Source: Comamonadaceae bacterium
GTDB taxonomy: Bacteria; Pseudomonadota; Gammaproteobacteria; Burkholderiales; Burkholderiaceae_C
NCBI GenBank assembly: GCA_947455145.1
Contig: CANGME010000014.1
Location: 48,385 to 112,384 of the forward strand
Direction: 5' to 3'
Length of the DNA stretch: 64,000 nucleotides
Below are positions 25,444-34,096 of this stretch, piece by piece. Both the position numbers and the translations under genes were made by a program. Numbering within the stretch: position 1 is the first letter of the stretch; each line of letters opens with the position of its first letter. The notes below the pieces were generated by a model. It was given only the letters and a program-made list of their open reading frames with translations, did no database searches and was not told where the DNA came from.

Positions 25444-25928
25444 GCTGAGGCTCTGGGTGTGAAGGTGATTTCGCCCTGGGGCAAAAGGTAGAGAACCAGG
25501 GCGCGGCCCTGAGTGACGGTGGGGCGGTGGGCGCTGCCCGCTGGGCAGACCAGCCAGCCCGCAGGGCGACCATCAAACAAAGCATCGCCGTCAATGGGCA
25601 TGATCAGGTCAATCTCGCCTTGGGGGTGGCTGTGGTGCGGGCCTGCTATGTTGTGCATGTCCACCACATCGACCGAGAAGCCGTGCAGCTCGTCGCTGGG
25701 TTTGAAGATGCGGCCATAGCGAATGCCGCCGCCTTCGCGGTCACACAGCCAGCCTTCAGCCGCGCCGGTTTGGCAGGATGCTTTGAGTTGGGTGAAGGTG
25801 GCGCTGCCCACGCCGTGTTCGGCGTTGAGCCAAGTGTCTAGCGCGGCGTCCAAGGGGCGACCGGCCAGTTGGGCGCTGATTTGCTGGGTGATGTTGGCGA
25901 TTTGATCGCGGAATTCGGTAGGTGACAT
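25440..25928 (-). CDS. DUF4863 cupin-like protein (4-hydroxylaminobenzoate lyase-like family)
   Basis: This 162-residue soluble protein is first in the minus-strand benzoate unit. It has a cupin-like metal-binding strand set: HNIAGPHHSHPQGEIDLIMP (three His and a Glu), DGRPAGWLVCPAGSAHRPTV with a further His, and GRALVLYLLPQGEITF. I recognise it as DUF4863, a family grouped with 4-hydroxylaminobenzoate lyase. Members recur beside box genes, yet their role in benzoate breakdown is not defined. The 5' end is preceded by a sigma70-like promoter in the boxR-divergent region. Confidence 0.8.
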   Translation of the reverse strand: MSPTEFRDQIANITQQISAQLAGRPLDAALDTWLNAEHGVGSATFTQLKASCQTGAAEGWLCDREGGGIRYGRIFKPSDELHGFSVDVVDMHNIAGPHHSHPQGEIDLIMPIDGDALFDGRPAGWLVCPAGSAHRPTVTQGRALVLYLLPQGEITFTPRASA

Positions 25929-25999
25929 GGGTTTATCTGTGCTCTGCGTTCAAGTTCAACTTGCCAATCCATGAAATATGAATTATTGTGCGTGTCGGT

Positions 26000-26028
26000 A
26001 CGATAAAGCACGAAAATACTGATGTCAA
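26000..26028 (-). promoter_or_regulatory. Sigma70-like promoter of the benzoate (minus) operon
   Basis: On the minus strand, TTGACA (26028-26023), a 17-base spacer and TATCGT (26005-26000) form a good promoter 72 bases before the DUF4863 start. A BoxR-like TGCA repeat abuts the -35 box on its upstream side. Confidence 0.7.
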
Positions 26029-26041
26029 GCAATATATTGCA
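26028..26041. promoter_or_regulatory. Candidate BoxR operator (AGCA-N6-TGCA)
   Basis: AGCA, six bases (ATATAT), TGCA: one mismatch from the perfect TGCA-N6-TGCA at 27001-27014. It touches the -35 box of the divergent operon promoter and lies in the leader of boxR. Confidence 0.55.
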
Positions 26042-26060
26042 GTTATCCGGGTTAACCCCA

Positions 26061-26951
26061 ATGCCTGTGGCGGAGAAAAACCCTTTCCTGGTGGCGTTGG
26101 GCGAACGCGTGCGTGCGCTGCGCTCGCGCCGGGGCATGACGCGCAAGGCGGTCTCGCTCGCGGCAGAAGTGTCAGAGCGGCACCTGGCTAATCTTGAATA
26201 TGGGGAAGGCAATGCCTCCATCCTCGTGTTACTACAGGTGGCGGGGGCGTTGCACTGCACGCTGGCGGAGTTGCTCGGTGACGTGACCACCAGCTCGCCC
26301 GAGTGGCTGATGATCCGCGAGCTGCTGGAGCACCAAGATGAAACGGCGCTGCGCCGCGTGCGTCAGGCGGTGGGTGAGCTGCTGGGCACCGGGGCCGCGC
26401 AGGGCGGCGCACAGAGAGCACCCAGCCCGCGTGTGGCGCTGGTGGGGCTGCGCGGAGCGGGCAAGACGACGCTGGGTCAAATGCTGGCCGATGACCTGGG
26501 CTTTCCATTTGTCGAATTGAGCCAGGAAATTGAAAAATTTGCGGGCTGTAGCGTCTCTGAAATTCAGGGCTTGTACGGGCAAAACGCCTACCGCCGCTAT
26601 GAGCGGCGGGCACTAGAAGAAGCCATACAGATTTACCCAGAGGCTGTGATCGCAACCCCCGGTGGCTTGGTGTCCGACCCGGCCACCTTCAACCAGCTTT
26701 TGGGGCACTGCACCACGGTGTGGCTGCAAGCCGATGCTGAAGACCACATGGCCCGCGTGCGCGCCCAGGGCGACCTGCGCCCCATGGCCGCCAGCAAGGA
26801 GGCGATGGAAGATCTCAAGGGTATTTTGGCGGGGCGGGCGGCGTTTTATTCCAAGGCTCAACTCCAACTCAACACCAGCGCGCAACCCCTAGAAGCGACG
26901 TTTTTGGCCTTACGTACCCTGGTTCGGCAGGCGCTTGAGCTGCCAGAATGA
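26061..26951 (+). CDS. boxR: BoxR transcriptional regulator (XRE HTH plus shikimate-kinase-like domain)
   Basis: This 296-residue regulator has an N-terminal XRE-type helix-turn-helix (ALGERVRALRSRRGMTRKAV and SERHLANLEYGEGNAS, about residues 10-60), a short linker and a C-terminal shikimate-kinase-like domain from about 125. That domain has the P-loop LVGLRGAGKTTLG, FVELSQEIEKFAGCS and TPGGLVSDP. In characterised systems BoxR/BzdR binds benzoyl-CoA through this domain and releases its promoters. I chose the ATG at 26061 because MPVAEKNPFLVALGERVR matches family N-termini. The earlier ATG at 26022 would put a candidate operator inside the gene. No strong ribosome-binding site is visible. Confidence 0.92.
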   Translation: MPVAEKNPFLVALGERVRALRSRRGMTRKAVSLAAEVSERHLANLEYGEGNASILVLLQVAGALHCTLAELLGDVTTSSPEWLMIRELLEHQDETALRRVRQAVGELLGTGAAQGGAQRAPSPRVALVGLRGAGKTTLGQMLADDLGFPFVELSQEIEKFAGCSVSEIQGLYGQNAYRRYERRALEEAIQIYPEAVIATPGGLVSDPATFNQLLGHCTTVWLQADAEDHMARVRAQGDLRPMAASKEAMEDLKGILAGRAAFYSKAQLQLNTSAQPLEATFLALRTLVRQALELPE

Positions 26952-26968
26952 AAAAAATTTTCAAATAA

Positions 26969-27018
26969 TGCATAAAAATGCTTGACCGAAATTAATTTCA
27001 TGCAATATGATGCATGCA
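26969..27018. promoter_or_regulatory. BoxR operator cluster in front of boxC
   Basis: TGCA-N6-TGCT at 26969-26982 and TGCA-N6-TGCA followed directly by another TGCA at 27001-27018. TGCA repeats are the reported basis of BzdR/BoxR recognition. The sites bracket the boxC promoter at its -35 and -10 boxes. Confidence 0.65.
26982..27011 (+). promoter_or_regulatory. Sigma70-like promoter of boxCBA
   Basis: TTGACC at 26982-26987, an 18-base spacer and TATGAT at 27006-27011, 52 bases before boxC. The -10 box lies inside the TGCA-N6-TGCA repeat, so bound BoxR would block the polymerase. Confidence 0.7.
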
Positions 27019-27063
27019 CTCAATTCGGTTAACCCATTTCTAACACCCACAGGAGACCTCACC

Positions 27064-28722
27064 ATGAGCACAAGCCCCCGCGTCAATTACCAGACCGACC
27101 CCACTCAGTACAAGCACTGGAAGCTCAGCTTTGACGGGGCCGTGGCCACCCTCAAGGCCGATTTTGACGAGAACGCGGGCCTGCGCCCCGGCTACAAGCT
27201 CAAGCTCAACAGCTATGACCTGGGCGTGGACATTGAACTGAACGATGCCATCAACCGCATCCGCTTTGAGCACCCTGAGGTGCGCACCGTGGTCGTGACC
27301 AGCGCCAAGGACAAGGTGTTTTGCTCCGGGGCCAATATCTTTATGCTGGGCGTGAGTAGCCACGCGTGGAAAGTGAATTTCTGCAAATTCACCAACGAGA
27401 CACGTAATGGTCTGGAAGACTCATCCACCCACAGCGGTCTGAAGTTTCTCGCGGCCGTGAATGGCGCTTGCGCGGGCGGCGGCTATGAGTTGGCACTGGC
27501 GTGTGACGAGATCATTTTGGTGGACGACCGTGCCAGCGCGGTCAGCCTGCCCGAAGTGCCGCTGCTGGGCGTGTTGCCCGGTACCGGTGGCCTGACCCGG
27601 GTGACCGACAAGAAGCATGTGCGCCATGATTTGGCCGATCTGTTTTGCACCAGTGTGGAAGGCGTGCGTGGCCAAAAAGCCAAGGACTGGCGTTTGGTGG
27701 ACGACATTGCCAAGCCCCAAGTTTTTGCAGCCAAAGTGCAAGCGCGTGCACTGGAGCTGGCCGCGCAGAGCGACCGCCCCGCCAACGGCAAGGGTGTGGC
27801 CCTGCCGCCCGTGGCCTGCACGCTAGAGGCCGACGCGCTGCGTTACCCCAACGTCACAGTCGAGATTGACCGCGCCAAGCGCACCGCGACCTTCACCGTC
27901 AAGGCCCCGGTGGGTGCGCAGCCCGGCGACATTGCAGGTATTGAAGCGGCGGGCGCGGCCTGGTACCCGCTGGCGATGGGTCGTGAATTGGAAGACGCCA
28001 TTCTCCAGATGCGCACCAATGAGAACGACATTGGTCTGTGGCTCATCAAGACTGAGGGCGACGCTGCCGCTGTGCTGGCGATGGATGCCACGCTGCTGGC
28101 CAACAAAGACCATTGGTTGGTGCGTGAAACCATTGGCCTGCTGCGCCGCACGTTCAGCCGCCTGGACGTGTCCTCGCGCAGCCTGTTTGCCTTGATCGAG
28201 TCGGGCTCCTGCTTTGCGGGCACCTTCCTTGAGCTGGCCTTGGCCTGCGACCGCAGCTACATGTTGGCTCTGCCGGATGACGAAGCCAAGACCCCGAAAA
28301 TTGCCGTCTCAGACACCAACTTCGGCCTGTACCCCATGGTCACCGGCCAGAGCCGTTTGCAGCGTCGCTTCTATGACGAAGCGCCCGCCCTCGAAGCGGT
28401 GCGCGCCAAGGCAGGCCAGGCCTTGGACGCCGATGCTGCGTTTGCCATCGGCATGGTCACCAGCAACCCGGACGACATCGACTGGGCGGATGAAGTGCGC
28501 ATTGCCATCGAAGAGCGTGTCGCGATGAGCCCCGACGCGCTGACCGGCATGGAAGCCAACTTGCGCTTTAACGGCCCCGAGAACATGTTCACCCGCGTCT
28601 TTGGCCGCTTGACTGCGTGGCAGAACTGGATCTTCCAGCGCCCCAACGCCGTCGGCGAAAAGGGCGCACTCAAGGTTTATGGCAAAGGCGAGAAATCCGC
28701 CTTTGACTGGAATCGCGTTTAA
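27064..28722 (+). CDS. boxC: 2,3-epoxybenzoyl-CoA dihydrolase (benzoyl-CoA ring-opening enzyme)
   Basis: The 552-residue protein is a crotonase-fold enzyme with two enoyl-CoA hydratase-like halves: LKADFDENAGLRPGYKLKLN, SAKDKVFCSGANIFMLG, AAVNGACAGGGYELALACD, SLPEVPLLGVLPGTGGL, and in the second half SGSCFAGTFLELALACDRSY. It opens the ring of 2,3-epoxybenzoyl-CoA and releases formate, giving 3,4-dehydroadipyl-CoA semialdehyde. Length and the start MSTSPRVNYQTDPTQYKHWK match BoxC. A GGAG lies ahead of the ATG at 27064; an in-frame start at 27007 falls within the operator. It heads boxCBA, 24 bases before boxB. Confidence 0.96.
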   Translation: MSTSPRVNYQTDPTQYKHWKLSFDGAVATLKADFDENAGLRPGYKLKLNSYDLGVDIELNDAINRIRFEHPEVRTVVVTSAKDKVFCSGANIFMLGVSSHAWKVNFCKFTNETRNGLEDSSTHSGLKFLAAVNGACAGGGYELALACDEIILVDDRASAVSLPEVPLLGVLPGTGGLTRVTDKKHVRHDLADLFCTSVEGVRGQKAKDWRLVDDIAKPQVFAAKVQARALELAAQSDRPANGKGVALPPVACTLEADALRYPNVTVEIDRAKRTATFTVKAPVGAQPGDIAGIEAAGAAWYPLAMGRELEDAILQMRTNENDIGLWLIKTEGDAAAVLAMDATLLANKDHWLVRETIGLLRRTFSRLDVSSRSLFALIESGSCFAGTFLELALACDRSYMLALPDDEAKTPKIAVSDTNFGLYPMVTGQSRLQRRFYDEAPALEAVRAKAGQALDADAAFAIGMVTSNPDDIDWADEVRIAIEERVAMSPDALTGMEANLRFNGPENMFTRVFGRLTAWQNWIFQRPNAVGEKGALKVYGKGEKSAFDWNRV

Positions 28723-28746
28723 CCAACCCCCCATTAGGAGAACTCC

Positions 28747-30174
28747 ATGAGCAGCATCGACTACAGCCAAAAAATCCCTAACAACGTCAACCTGAGCGAC
28801 GACCGCACGCTGCAACGCGCGCTGGAGCAGTGGCAGCCCAACTTCATCGACTGGTGGGGTGATGTCGGCCCCGAAGGTTCGGTGGACAGCGAGGTGTATT
28901 TGCGCACCGCCGTCAGCGTGGACCCCCAAGGCTGGGCCCAGTTTGGCCACACCAAGATGAAGGACTACCGCTGGGGCATTTTTATGAACCCCGGTGAGGC
29001 TGATCGCACCATTCACTTCGGCGACCACAAAGGCGAAAAAGCTTGGCAAGACGTGCCCGGCGAGCACCGCGCCAATTTGCGCCGCATCATCGTGACCCAG
29101 GGCGACACCGAGCCAGCGTCGGTGGAGCAGCAGCGCCATCTGGGCCTGACCGCGCCCAGCATGTACGACCTGCGCAACCTCTATCAGATCAACGTCGAAG
29201 AAGGCCGCCACCTGTGGGCCATGGTGTATCTGCTGCACAAGCACTTTGGTCGTGATGGCCGTGAAGAAGCCGAGGCGCTGCTTGAGCGCCGCAGCGGTGA
29301 CGCCAACAACCCACGCATCTTGGGCGCCTTTAACGAGGCCACGCCGGATTGGCTGGCCTTCTTCATGTTCACCTACTTCACCGACCGCGACGGCAAGTTC
29401 CAACTTTGCGCCTTGGCCGAGAGCGCGTTTGACCCGCTGGCACGCACAACGAAGTTCATGCTGACCGAAGAAGCCCACCACATGTTTGTCGGCGAGTCCG
29501 GCATCAGCCGTGTGATCTCTCGCACCGTGGCCGCTATGAACGAGTTACAGACCGACGACGTGGCCAAGCTGCGCGCCGCTGGCGTGATCGATTTGCCCAC
29601 CTTGCAGCGCTACCTCAACTTCCATTACAGCGTGACCATTGACCTGTTTGGCGCGGACGAGTCCAGCAACGCGGCCACGTTCTACTCCACCGGCATCAAG
29701 GGCCGTTTTGAAGAAGGCAAGCGCGATGACGACCACGTGCTCAAGGGCCAGAGCTACAAGATTCTGGAAGCCCGTGATGGTCAACTCATCGAGAAAGAAG
29801 TACCCCTGCTCAACGCCTTGAACGAGGTGCTGCGTGATGACTTCATCAAGGACTCGGTGGCCGGTGTGGGCCGTTGGAACCGCGTGATCGAGAAAGCCGG
29901 TTTGCCCCAGCGCCTGACCGTGCCGCACAAGGCTTTTCACCGCAACATCGGTGCGCTTTCGGGTGTGAAAGTTTCGCCTGATGGCCGTGTGGTGAGTGCG
30001 GTGGAGTGGCAAGCCAATGAATCCAAATGGTTGCCCACCGCAGAAGACCGCGCCTATGTCGCCAGCTTGATGGGACGCGTGGTGGAGCCGGGTAAATTTG
30101 CCAACTGGATTGCGCCGCCTGTGATGGGCATCAACCGCCAGCCGGTGGATTTTGAATACGTTCGATTCAATTGA
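28747..30174 (+). CDS. boxB: Benzoyl-CoA 2,3-epoxidase, di-iron subunit
   Basis: This 475-residue class I di-iron enzyme shows ligands in a four-helix bundle: YQINVEEGRHLWAMVYLLHK (Glu...GluxxHis) and TEEAHHMFVGESGISRVISR (Glu-Glu-x-His). It adds one oxygen atom to benzoyl-CoA to form the 2,3-epoxide with electrons from BoxA. The N-terminus SSIDYSQKIPNNVNLSDDRT and WQPNFIDWWGDVGPEG segment are typical. AGGAG precedes the ATG. A strong stem-loop follows the stop codon before boxA, suggesting that levels of the two proteins are set separately. Confidence 0.96.
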   Translation: MSSIDYSQKIPNNVNLSDDRTLQRALEQWQPNFIDWWGDVGPEGSVDSEVYLRTAVSVDPQGWAQFGHTKMKDYRWGIFMNPGEADRTIHFGDHKGEKAWQDVPGEHRANLRRIIVTQGDTEPASVEQQRHLGLTAPSMYDLRNLYQINVEEGRHLWAMVYLLHKHFGRDGREEAEALLERRSGDANNPRILGAFNEATPDWLAFFMFTYFTDRDGKFQLCALAESAFDPLARTTKFMLTEEAHHMFVGESGISRVISRTVAAMNELQTDDVAKLRAAGVIDLPTLQRYLNFHYSVTIDLFGADESSNAATFYSTGIKGRFEEGKRDDDHVLKGQSYKILEARDGQLIEKEVPLLNALNEVLRDDFIKDSVAGVGRWNRVIEKAGLPQRLTVPHKAFHRNIGALSGVKVSPDGRVVSAVEWQANESKWLPTAEDRAYVASLMGRVVEPGKFANWIAPPVMGINRQPVDFEYVRFN

Positions 30175-30198
30175 TCACTGAAGTTTGAGAGAGACAAT

Positions 30199-30223
30199 AC
30201 AGGGGGCCCAAGTAGCCCCCTGT
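30199..30223 (+). terminator. Stem-loop between boxB and boxA
   Basis: Perfect nine-base arms ACAGGGGGC (30199-30207) and GCCCCCTGT (30215-30223) around a seven-base loop, followed only by TTTC. The weak T-run suggests partial termination or mRNA processing rather than a full stop, since boxA follows 31 bases later. Confidence 0.6.
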
Positions 30224-30253
30224 TTCAATAGAAAAACTGTTTTGGAGAGCGCC

Positions 30254-31531
30254 ATGGACATCAGTCAAACCCAAGTGATCAAACAGCACCTGATCGACCC
30301 CGAGATATGCATCCGCTGCAACACCTGCGAGGCCATCTGCCCGGTGCAGGCGATCACGCACGACTCGCGCAACTACGTGGTGGATGCCGACAAATGCAAT
30401 CTCTGCATGGACTGCATCTCGCCCTGCCCCACGGGCTCCATCGACAACTGGCGCGTGATGCTCAAGGCCAAGGCCTACACACCTCAAGAGCAACTGGGTT
30501 GGGACGATTTGCCAGCTGAAGTGCCGCTGCCTGAAGGGGTGGATGCCGAGGTGGTTTCGATGGTGGTTCAGCCGCAAGCCGTGCCGCCAACCCAACTCGA
30601 ATCGGGTGAGGCCGCTTTTGTCTCTTCGGCCTGGGGTTCCACGCTGCCACCCTGGTCGGCAGCACACGCTTACACCAACCTCTATGGCCCCAAGACGGGG
30701 CCGAGCACCGCCACCGTGACAGGTAACTTCCGCGTGACGGAAGTTGGCCAGACGGCGGGCAGCGACTACGACACCCATCACGTCGTGCTGGATTTTGGCG
30801 CCGTGCCCTTCCCTGTGCTGGAAGGTCAGTCCATCGGCATTCTGCCGCCCGGAACCGACGACAAAGGCAAGCCGCACTTTGCCCGCCAGTACTCAATTGC
30901 CAGCCCGCGTAATGGCGAGCGCCCCGGTTACAACAATGTCTCACTCACCATCAAACGCGTGCTGGAAGACCACCAGGGCAAGCCGGTGCGTGGTGTGGGC
31001 AGCAACTACATGTGCGACCTGAAGGTGGGCGACACGGTGCAGGTGATCGGCCCCTTCGGCAGCTCGTTCCTGATGCCTAATCACCCCAAGAGCAACATCG
31101 TGATGATCTGCACCGGCACCGGCAGCGCCCCCATGCGCGCCATGACCGAGTGGCGTCGTCGCCTGCGGGCCTCGGGCAAGTTTGAAGGCGGCAAGTTGAT
31201 GCTGTTCTTCGGCGCGCGCAGCCAGGCCGAGTTGCCCTACTTCGGCCCCCTGCAAAACTTGCCCAAAGATTTCATCGACATCCACTTCGCCTTTTCCCGC
31301 ACCCCCGGTCAACCCAAGCGCTACGTTCAAGACGCGATGCGTGAGCGCGCTGCTGATCTGGTGGCTTTGCTCAAAGACGGCAACAGCCACTTCTATGTTT
31401 GTGGCCTCAAAAGCATGGAGGAAGGCGTGGTGCTGGCCTTGCGTGACGTGGCGCAGCAGTCCGGTTTGGATTGGGCGACCGTAGGGGCGGCACTTAAACG
31501 CGAAGGGCGACTGCATTTGGAGACGTATTAA
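30254..31531 (+). CDS. boxA: Benzoyl-CoA 2,3-epoxidase reductase subunit
   Basis: This 425-residue flavoprotein has an N-terminal double [4Fe-4S] ferredoxin domain ([16 protein letters not shown] and [16 protein letters not shown], residues about 18-66). A linker follows, then a ferredoxin-NADP reductase-like part with FAD-binding RQYSIASPR and NADPH-binding [14 protein letters not shown]. It feeds NADPH electrons to the BoxB di-iron centre. TTGGAGAG precedes the ATG at 30254, and the earlier in-frame start at 30185 lies before the stem-loop and is rejected. It is the last gene of boxCBA; the next gene, pcaF, is 355 bases away. Confidence 0.96.
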   Translation: MDISQTQVIKQHLIDPEICIRCNTCEAICPVQAITHDSRNYVVDADKCNLCMDCISPCPTGSIDNWRVMLKAKAYTPQEQLGWDDLPAEVPLPEGVDAEVVSMVVQPQAVPPTQLESGEAAFVSSAWGSTLPPWSAAHAYTNLYGPKTGPSTATVTGNFRVTEVGQTAGSDYDTHHVVLDFGAVPFPVLEGQSIGILPPGTDDKGKPHFARQYSIASPRNGERPGYNNVSLTIKRVLEDHQGKPVRGVGSNYMCDLKVGDTVQVIGPFGSSFLMPNHPKSNIVMICTGTGSAPMRAMTEWRRRLRASGKFEGGKLMLFFGARSQAELPYFGPLQNLPKDFIDIHFAFSRTPGQPKRYVQDAMRERAADLVALLKDGNSHFYVCGLKSMEEGVVLALRDVAQQSGLDWATVGAALKREGRLHLETY

Positions 31532-31652
31532 TGCCTCTCGGGATGACACGTCATGCGCCATTGCTTCGCGGGATCAGGCTGATGCCGCTGCGCTGAGCGC
31601 GACACCGACCTGATCTTGCCAACACGTCTCGTCATTCCATTCCCTTTCGTCA

Positions 31653-31670
31653 TTCCCGCGAAGGCGGGAA
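31653..31670. repeat. REP-like palindrome (TTCCCGC-GAAG-GCGGGAA)
   Basis: Seven-base arms around a four-base loop in the 355-base gap between boxA and pcaF. A closely related palindrome, in the inverse loop orientation, ends the ABC exporter gene at 41237-41264, so this is a dispersed genomic repeat. Confidence 0.8.
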
Positions 31671-31702
31671 TCCAGTCATGTCGCACACCCACCATGCTCG
31701 CT

Positions 31703-31796
31703 GCCTCGGCGCTTGGGGTGAATGGAGTAGCGGCATCAAGGAGGAGCCCGAAGGGCGGGGGACAGCCGCGTAGCCATTTACCCTAAGTGCCGAGGC
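31703..31796. repeat. Long nested stem-loop element of unknown function
   Basis: Outer arms of 17 bases (31703-31719 with 31780-31796) pair fully as plus-strand RNA, using two G-U pairs. Inside them AATGG (31721-31725) pairs with CCATT (31774-31778), GCGGC (31730-31734) with GCCGC (31765-31769), and GCCC-GAA-GGGC (31746-31756) forms the tip. No coding frame fits. Together with the palindrome at 31653-31670 this accounts for much of the boxA-pcaF gap; the flanking sequence shows nothing else I can name. Confidence 0.7.
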
Positions 31797-31886
31797 GTAC
31801 ACAAGCACAGAGTCAGACGTACGCAAGCGTAGGCGAACACCAACCAAGTTTGAGCCACAATCACATTTTTTGAGAAAGAACCCGAC

Positions 31887-33089
31887 ATGACACAAGCCTT
31901 CATCTGCGACGCACAACGAACCCCCTTTGGCCGCTACGGCGGCGCTTTGTCTTCCATTCGCACCGACGACCTCGGCGCACTGCCCATCAAAGCGCTGATG
32001 GCACGCAACGCAAATGTCGATTGGGCGGCAGTAAGTGACGTGCTCTATGGCTGCGCCAACCAGGCCGGTGAAGACAACCGTAACGTGGCACGCATGTCTG
32101 CGCTGCTGGCCGGATTGCCCATGGACGTGCCCGGTGCCACCATCAACCGCTTGTGCGGCTCAGGCATGGACGCTGTGGGCACGGCGGCGCGCGCCATTCG
32201 CAGTGGCGAGGCTGAGCTGATGATTGCGGGCGGTGTGGAGAGCATGAGCCGCGCGCCCTTTGTCATGCCCAAAGCCGAGAGCGCCTTTAGCCGCACCAAC
32301 GCCGTGTACGACACCACCATCGGCTGGCGCTTTGTGAACAAGCGCATGAAAGAGCTGTACGGTGTGGACTCCATGCCCGAGACGGCTGAGAACGTGGCGG
32401 ATGACTTCAAAATCGAGCGACTGGCACAAGACATGATGGCTCTGCGTTCGCAACAAAACGCCGTCAAGGCGCAACTTAGCGGCTTCTTTGACGCCGAGAT
32501 CACCCCGGTGAGCATCGCGCAGAAAAAGGGCGACGCCATCATCGTCAGCAAAGACGAGCACCCGCGTGACACCACGATTGAATCACTGGCCAAACTCAAA
32601 GGCGTGGTGCGCCCTGACGGCACGGTGACCGCCGGCAATGCTTCCGGTGTGAACGACGGCGCGTGTGCCCTGCTGCTGGCCTCTGAGGCCGCCGCCACGC
32701 GCTACGGCCTCACACCACGCGCCCGCGTGGTCGGCATGGCCACGGCAGGTTTGGCCCCGCGCATCATGGGCTTTGGCCCGGCCCCGGCCACCCGCAAGGT
32801 GCTGGCGCTCACAGGCTTGAGCTTGGCGCAGATGGACGTGATCGAACTCAACGAAGCCTTCGCGGCTCAGGGTTTGGCCGTGCTGCGTGATTTAGGACTG
32901 GCTGACGACGACGCCCGCGTCAACCCCAATGGCGGCGCGATTGCCCTGGGCCACCCGCTGGGGGCCAGTGGTGCGCGCTTGGTGATGACGGCCGTGAACC
33001 AGTTGCACCGCATTGGTGGTCGCTACGCCCTGTGCACCATGTGCATCGGCGTGGGGCAGGGGATTGCGCTGATTGTTGAGCGGGTTTGA
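31887..33089 (+). CDS. pcaF: 3-oxoadipyl-CoA thiolase
   Basis: The 400-residue thiolase has the acyl-accepting Cys in [11 protein letters not shown] (about residue 90), the catalytic His in [18 protein letters not shown] and the second Cys in [10 protein letters not shown]. Opening residues [19 protein letters not shown] and the internal [20 protein letters not shown] are typical of PcaF/PaaJ/CatF. It splits 3-oxoadipyl-CoA into succinyl-CoA and acetyl-CoA. This step serves the protocatechuate branch and also the lower box pathway, so it is apt between the two gene groups. It has its own leader and is convergent with the IclR regulator gene, 10 bases apart. Confidence 0.93.
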   Translation: MTQAFICDAQRTPFGRYGGALSSIRTDDLGALPIKALMARNANVDWAAVSDVLYGCANQAGEDNRNVARMSALLAGLPMDVPGATINRLCGSGMDAVGTAARAIRSGEAELMIAGGVESMSRAPFVMPKAESAFSRTNAVYDTTIGWRFVNKRMKELYGVDSMPETAENVADDFKIERLAQDMMALRSQQNAVKAQLSGFFDAEITPVSIAQKKGDAIIVSKDEHPRDTTIESLAKLKGVVRPDGTVTAGNASGVNDGACALLLASEAAATRYGLTPRARVVGMATAGLAPRIMGFGPAPATRKVLALTGLSLAQMDVIELNEAFAAQGLAVLRDLGLADDDARVNPNGGAIALGHPLGASGARLVMTAVNQLHRIGGRYALCTMCIGVGQGIALIVERV

Positions 33090-33099
33090 GCTCTGTTGA

Positions 33100-33876
33100 T
33101 TAAATTAGATTGCGCATCGCTCGCGCCGTCTCTTGCAAAACAGGCAGCACTCGCTTGACCGCGTCTTCGCTGCTCTCATTGCCCATGCGCATAGAGACGT
33201 TGAGCCCGCCGAGCAGCGTGCCATTGCGGTCTTGCATAGGCACTGCGATGCCTCTGAAGCCCAGCTCGTATTGCTGCTCTGAAATCGCCCAGCCTTGCGC
33301 GCGGATGCGCTCGAACTCTGTGGCCATGCGCTCCTTGCTGGTGATGCTGTGCGGTGTGTAGGCGCGCAGGGTCGCTGTGTCAAGCCAGTGGGTACAGGCC
33401 TCAGGCGTGCGCATGGCTAGCATCAGCAGGCCTGCGGCGGTGACCTGCGCTGGGGCGCGTGAGCCCAGCACAAAGCCGGTGTTGATGCTGCGGTTGGCGC
33501 CGTTGCGGGCGATGTAAACCGTCTCATCACCGTCCAGCACGCTCAGGTAGGCAATCTCTCCCGTGCCTGCGGTGATGCGCTGCAAAAAGGGCTGTGCCGT
33601 GCGCGGCAGACGGGCTGATTCGAGGTAGCTCTGGCCTAGTCTTAAAACACGCGGCGTCAACCAAAACAATTTGCCGTCACTGGCCACAAACCCCAGGTGC
33701 ACCAGGGTGAGCAAATAGCGCCGTGCGGCAGTACGGGTGATGCCGCAGCGCTGACCGGCCTGACTGGCCGTCTGGCGTGGGTTGGCGTCGTTGAAGGATG
33801 CGATGATGGAGAGGCCTTTTTCCAGGCCAGCAATCCAGTCGCGTTTGTCCAGAGTTTGGGGGGTGGCTAAATCCAT
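33100..33876 (-). CDS. IclR-family regulator (PcaR/PobR-like)
   Basis: This 258-residue regulator has an N-terminal winged helix (KRDWIAGLEKGLSIIASFND, TASQAGQRCGITRTAARRYL) and a C-terminal effector domain (about 90-258), with RTAQPFLQRITAGTGEIAYL and GFRGIAVPMQDRNGT. It resembles PcaR, PcaU and PobR, which govern protocatechuate/hydroxybenzoate genes and respond to beta-ketoadipate or aromatic acids. It is divergent from the second ABC importer operon, with candidate operators between them. The start is uncertain: the ATG at 33876 fits the family better, while a GTG at 33924 would add 16 residues, and neither has a strong ribosome-binding site. Confidence 0.88.
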   Translation of the reverse strand: MDLATPQTLDKRDWIAGLEKGLSIIASFNDANPRQTASQAGQRCGITRTAARRYLLTLVHLGFVASDGKLFWLTPRVLRLGQSYLESARLPRTAQPFLQRITAGTGEIAYLSVLDGDETVYIARNGANRSINTGFVLGSRAPAQVTAAGLLMLAMRTPEACTHWLDTATLRAYTPHSITSKERMATEFERIRAQGWAISEQQYELGFRGIAVPMQDRNGTLLGGLNVSMRMGNESSEDAVKRVLPVLQETARAMRNLI

Positions 33877-33952
33877 GAGTGGCTCAGGTGCTTTGGTGTC
33901 ACTGTGAGTTTGCTGTGGGAACACTACGATTCACAGGGGAAACCCTAGTTTC

Positions 33953-33987
33953 GTTCGATTATCGGACTTTAATGTTCGTTAATCGAT
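33953..33987. promoter_or_regulatory. Candidate IclR/PcaR-type operators
   Basis: Two related sites begin exactly 21 bases apart, two helical turns: GTTCGATTATCGGAC (33953-33967), nearly palindromic, and GTTCGTTAATCGATC (33974-33988). The first resembles the GTTCGATAATCG-type site reported for PcaR. They lie in the divergent gap next to the IclR gene. Confidence 0.6.
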
Positions 33988-34096
33988 CATTTTGCCTGCA
34001 AAAGTCTTAGTCGATACGCAATGAACTGGCTAGAGTTCAAGGTTCCCATTCGGCCGCATTCATTGTGAGTGGCCCAACTTCAAACCAGGACTCTTC

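Noticed and set aside
26022..26060. Earlier ATG for boxR at 26022
   Set aside because: The extra 13 codons do not fit BoxR N-termini and would place a BoxR-type operator inside the coding sequence.
28309..29481. Minus-strand open frame of 390 codons
   Set aside because: It lies opposite boxC and boxB, which have clear catalytic motifs; the high GC content leaves long antisense frames open.
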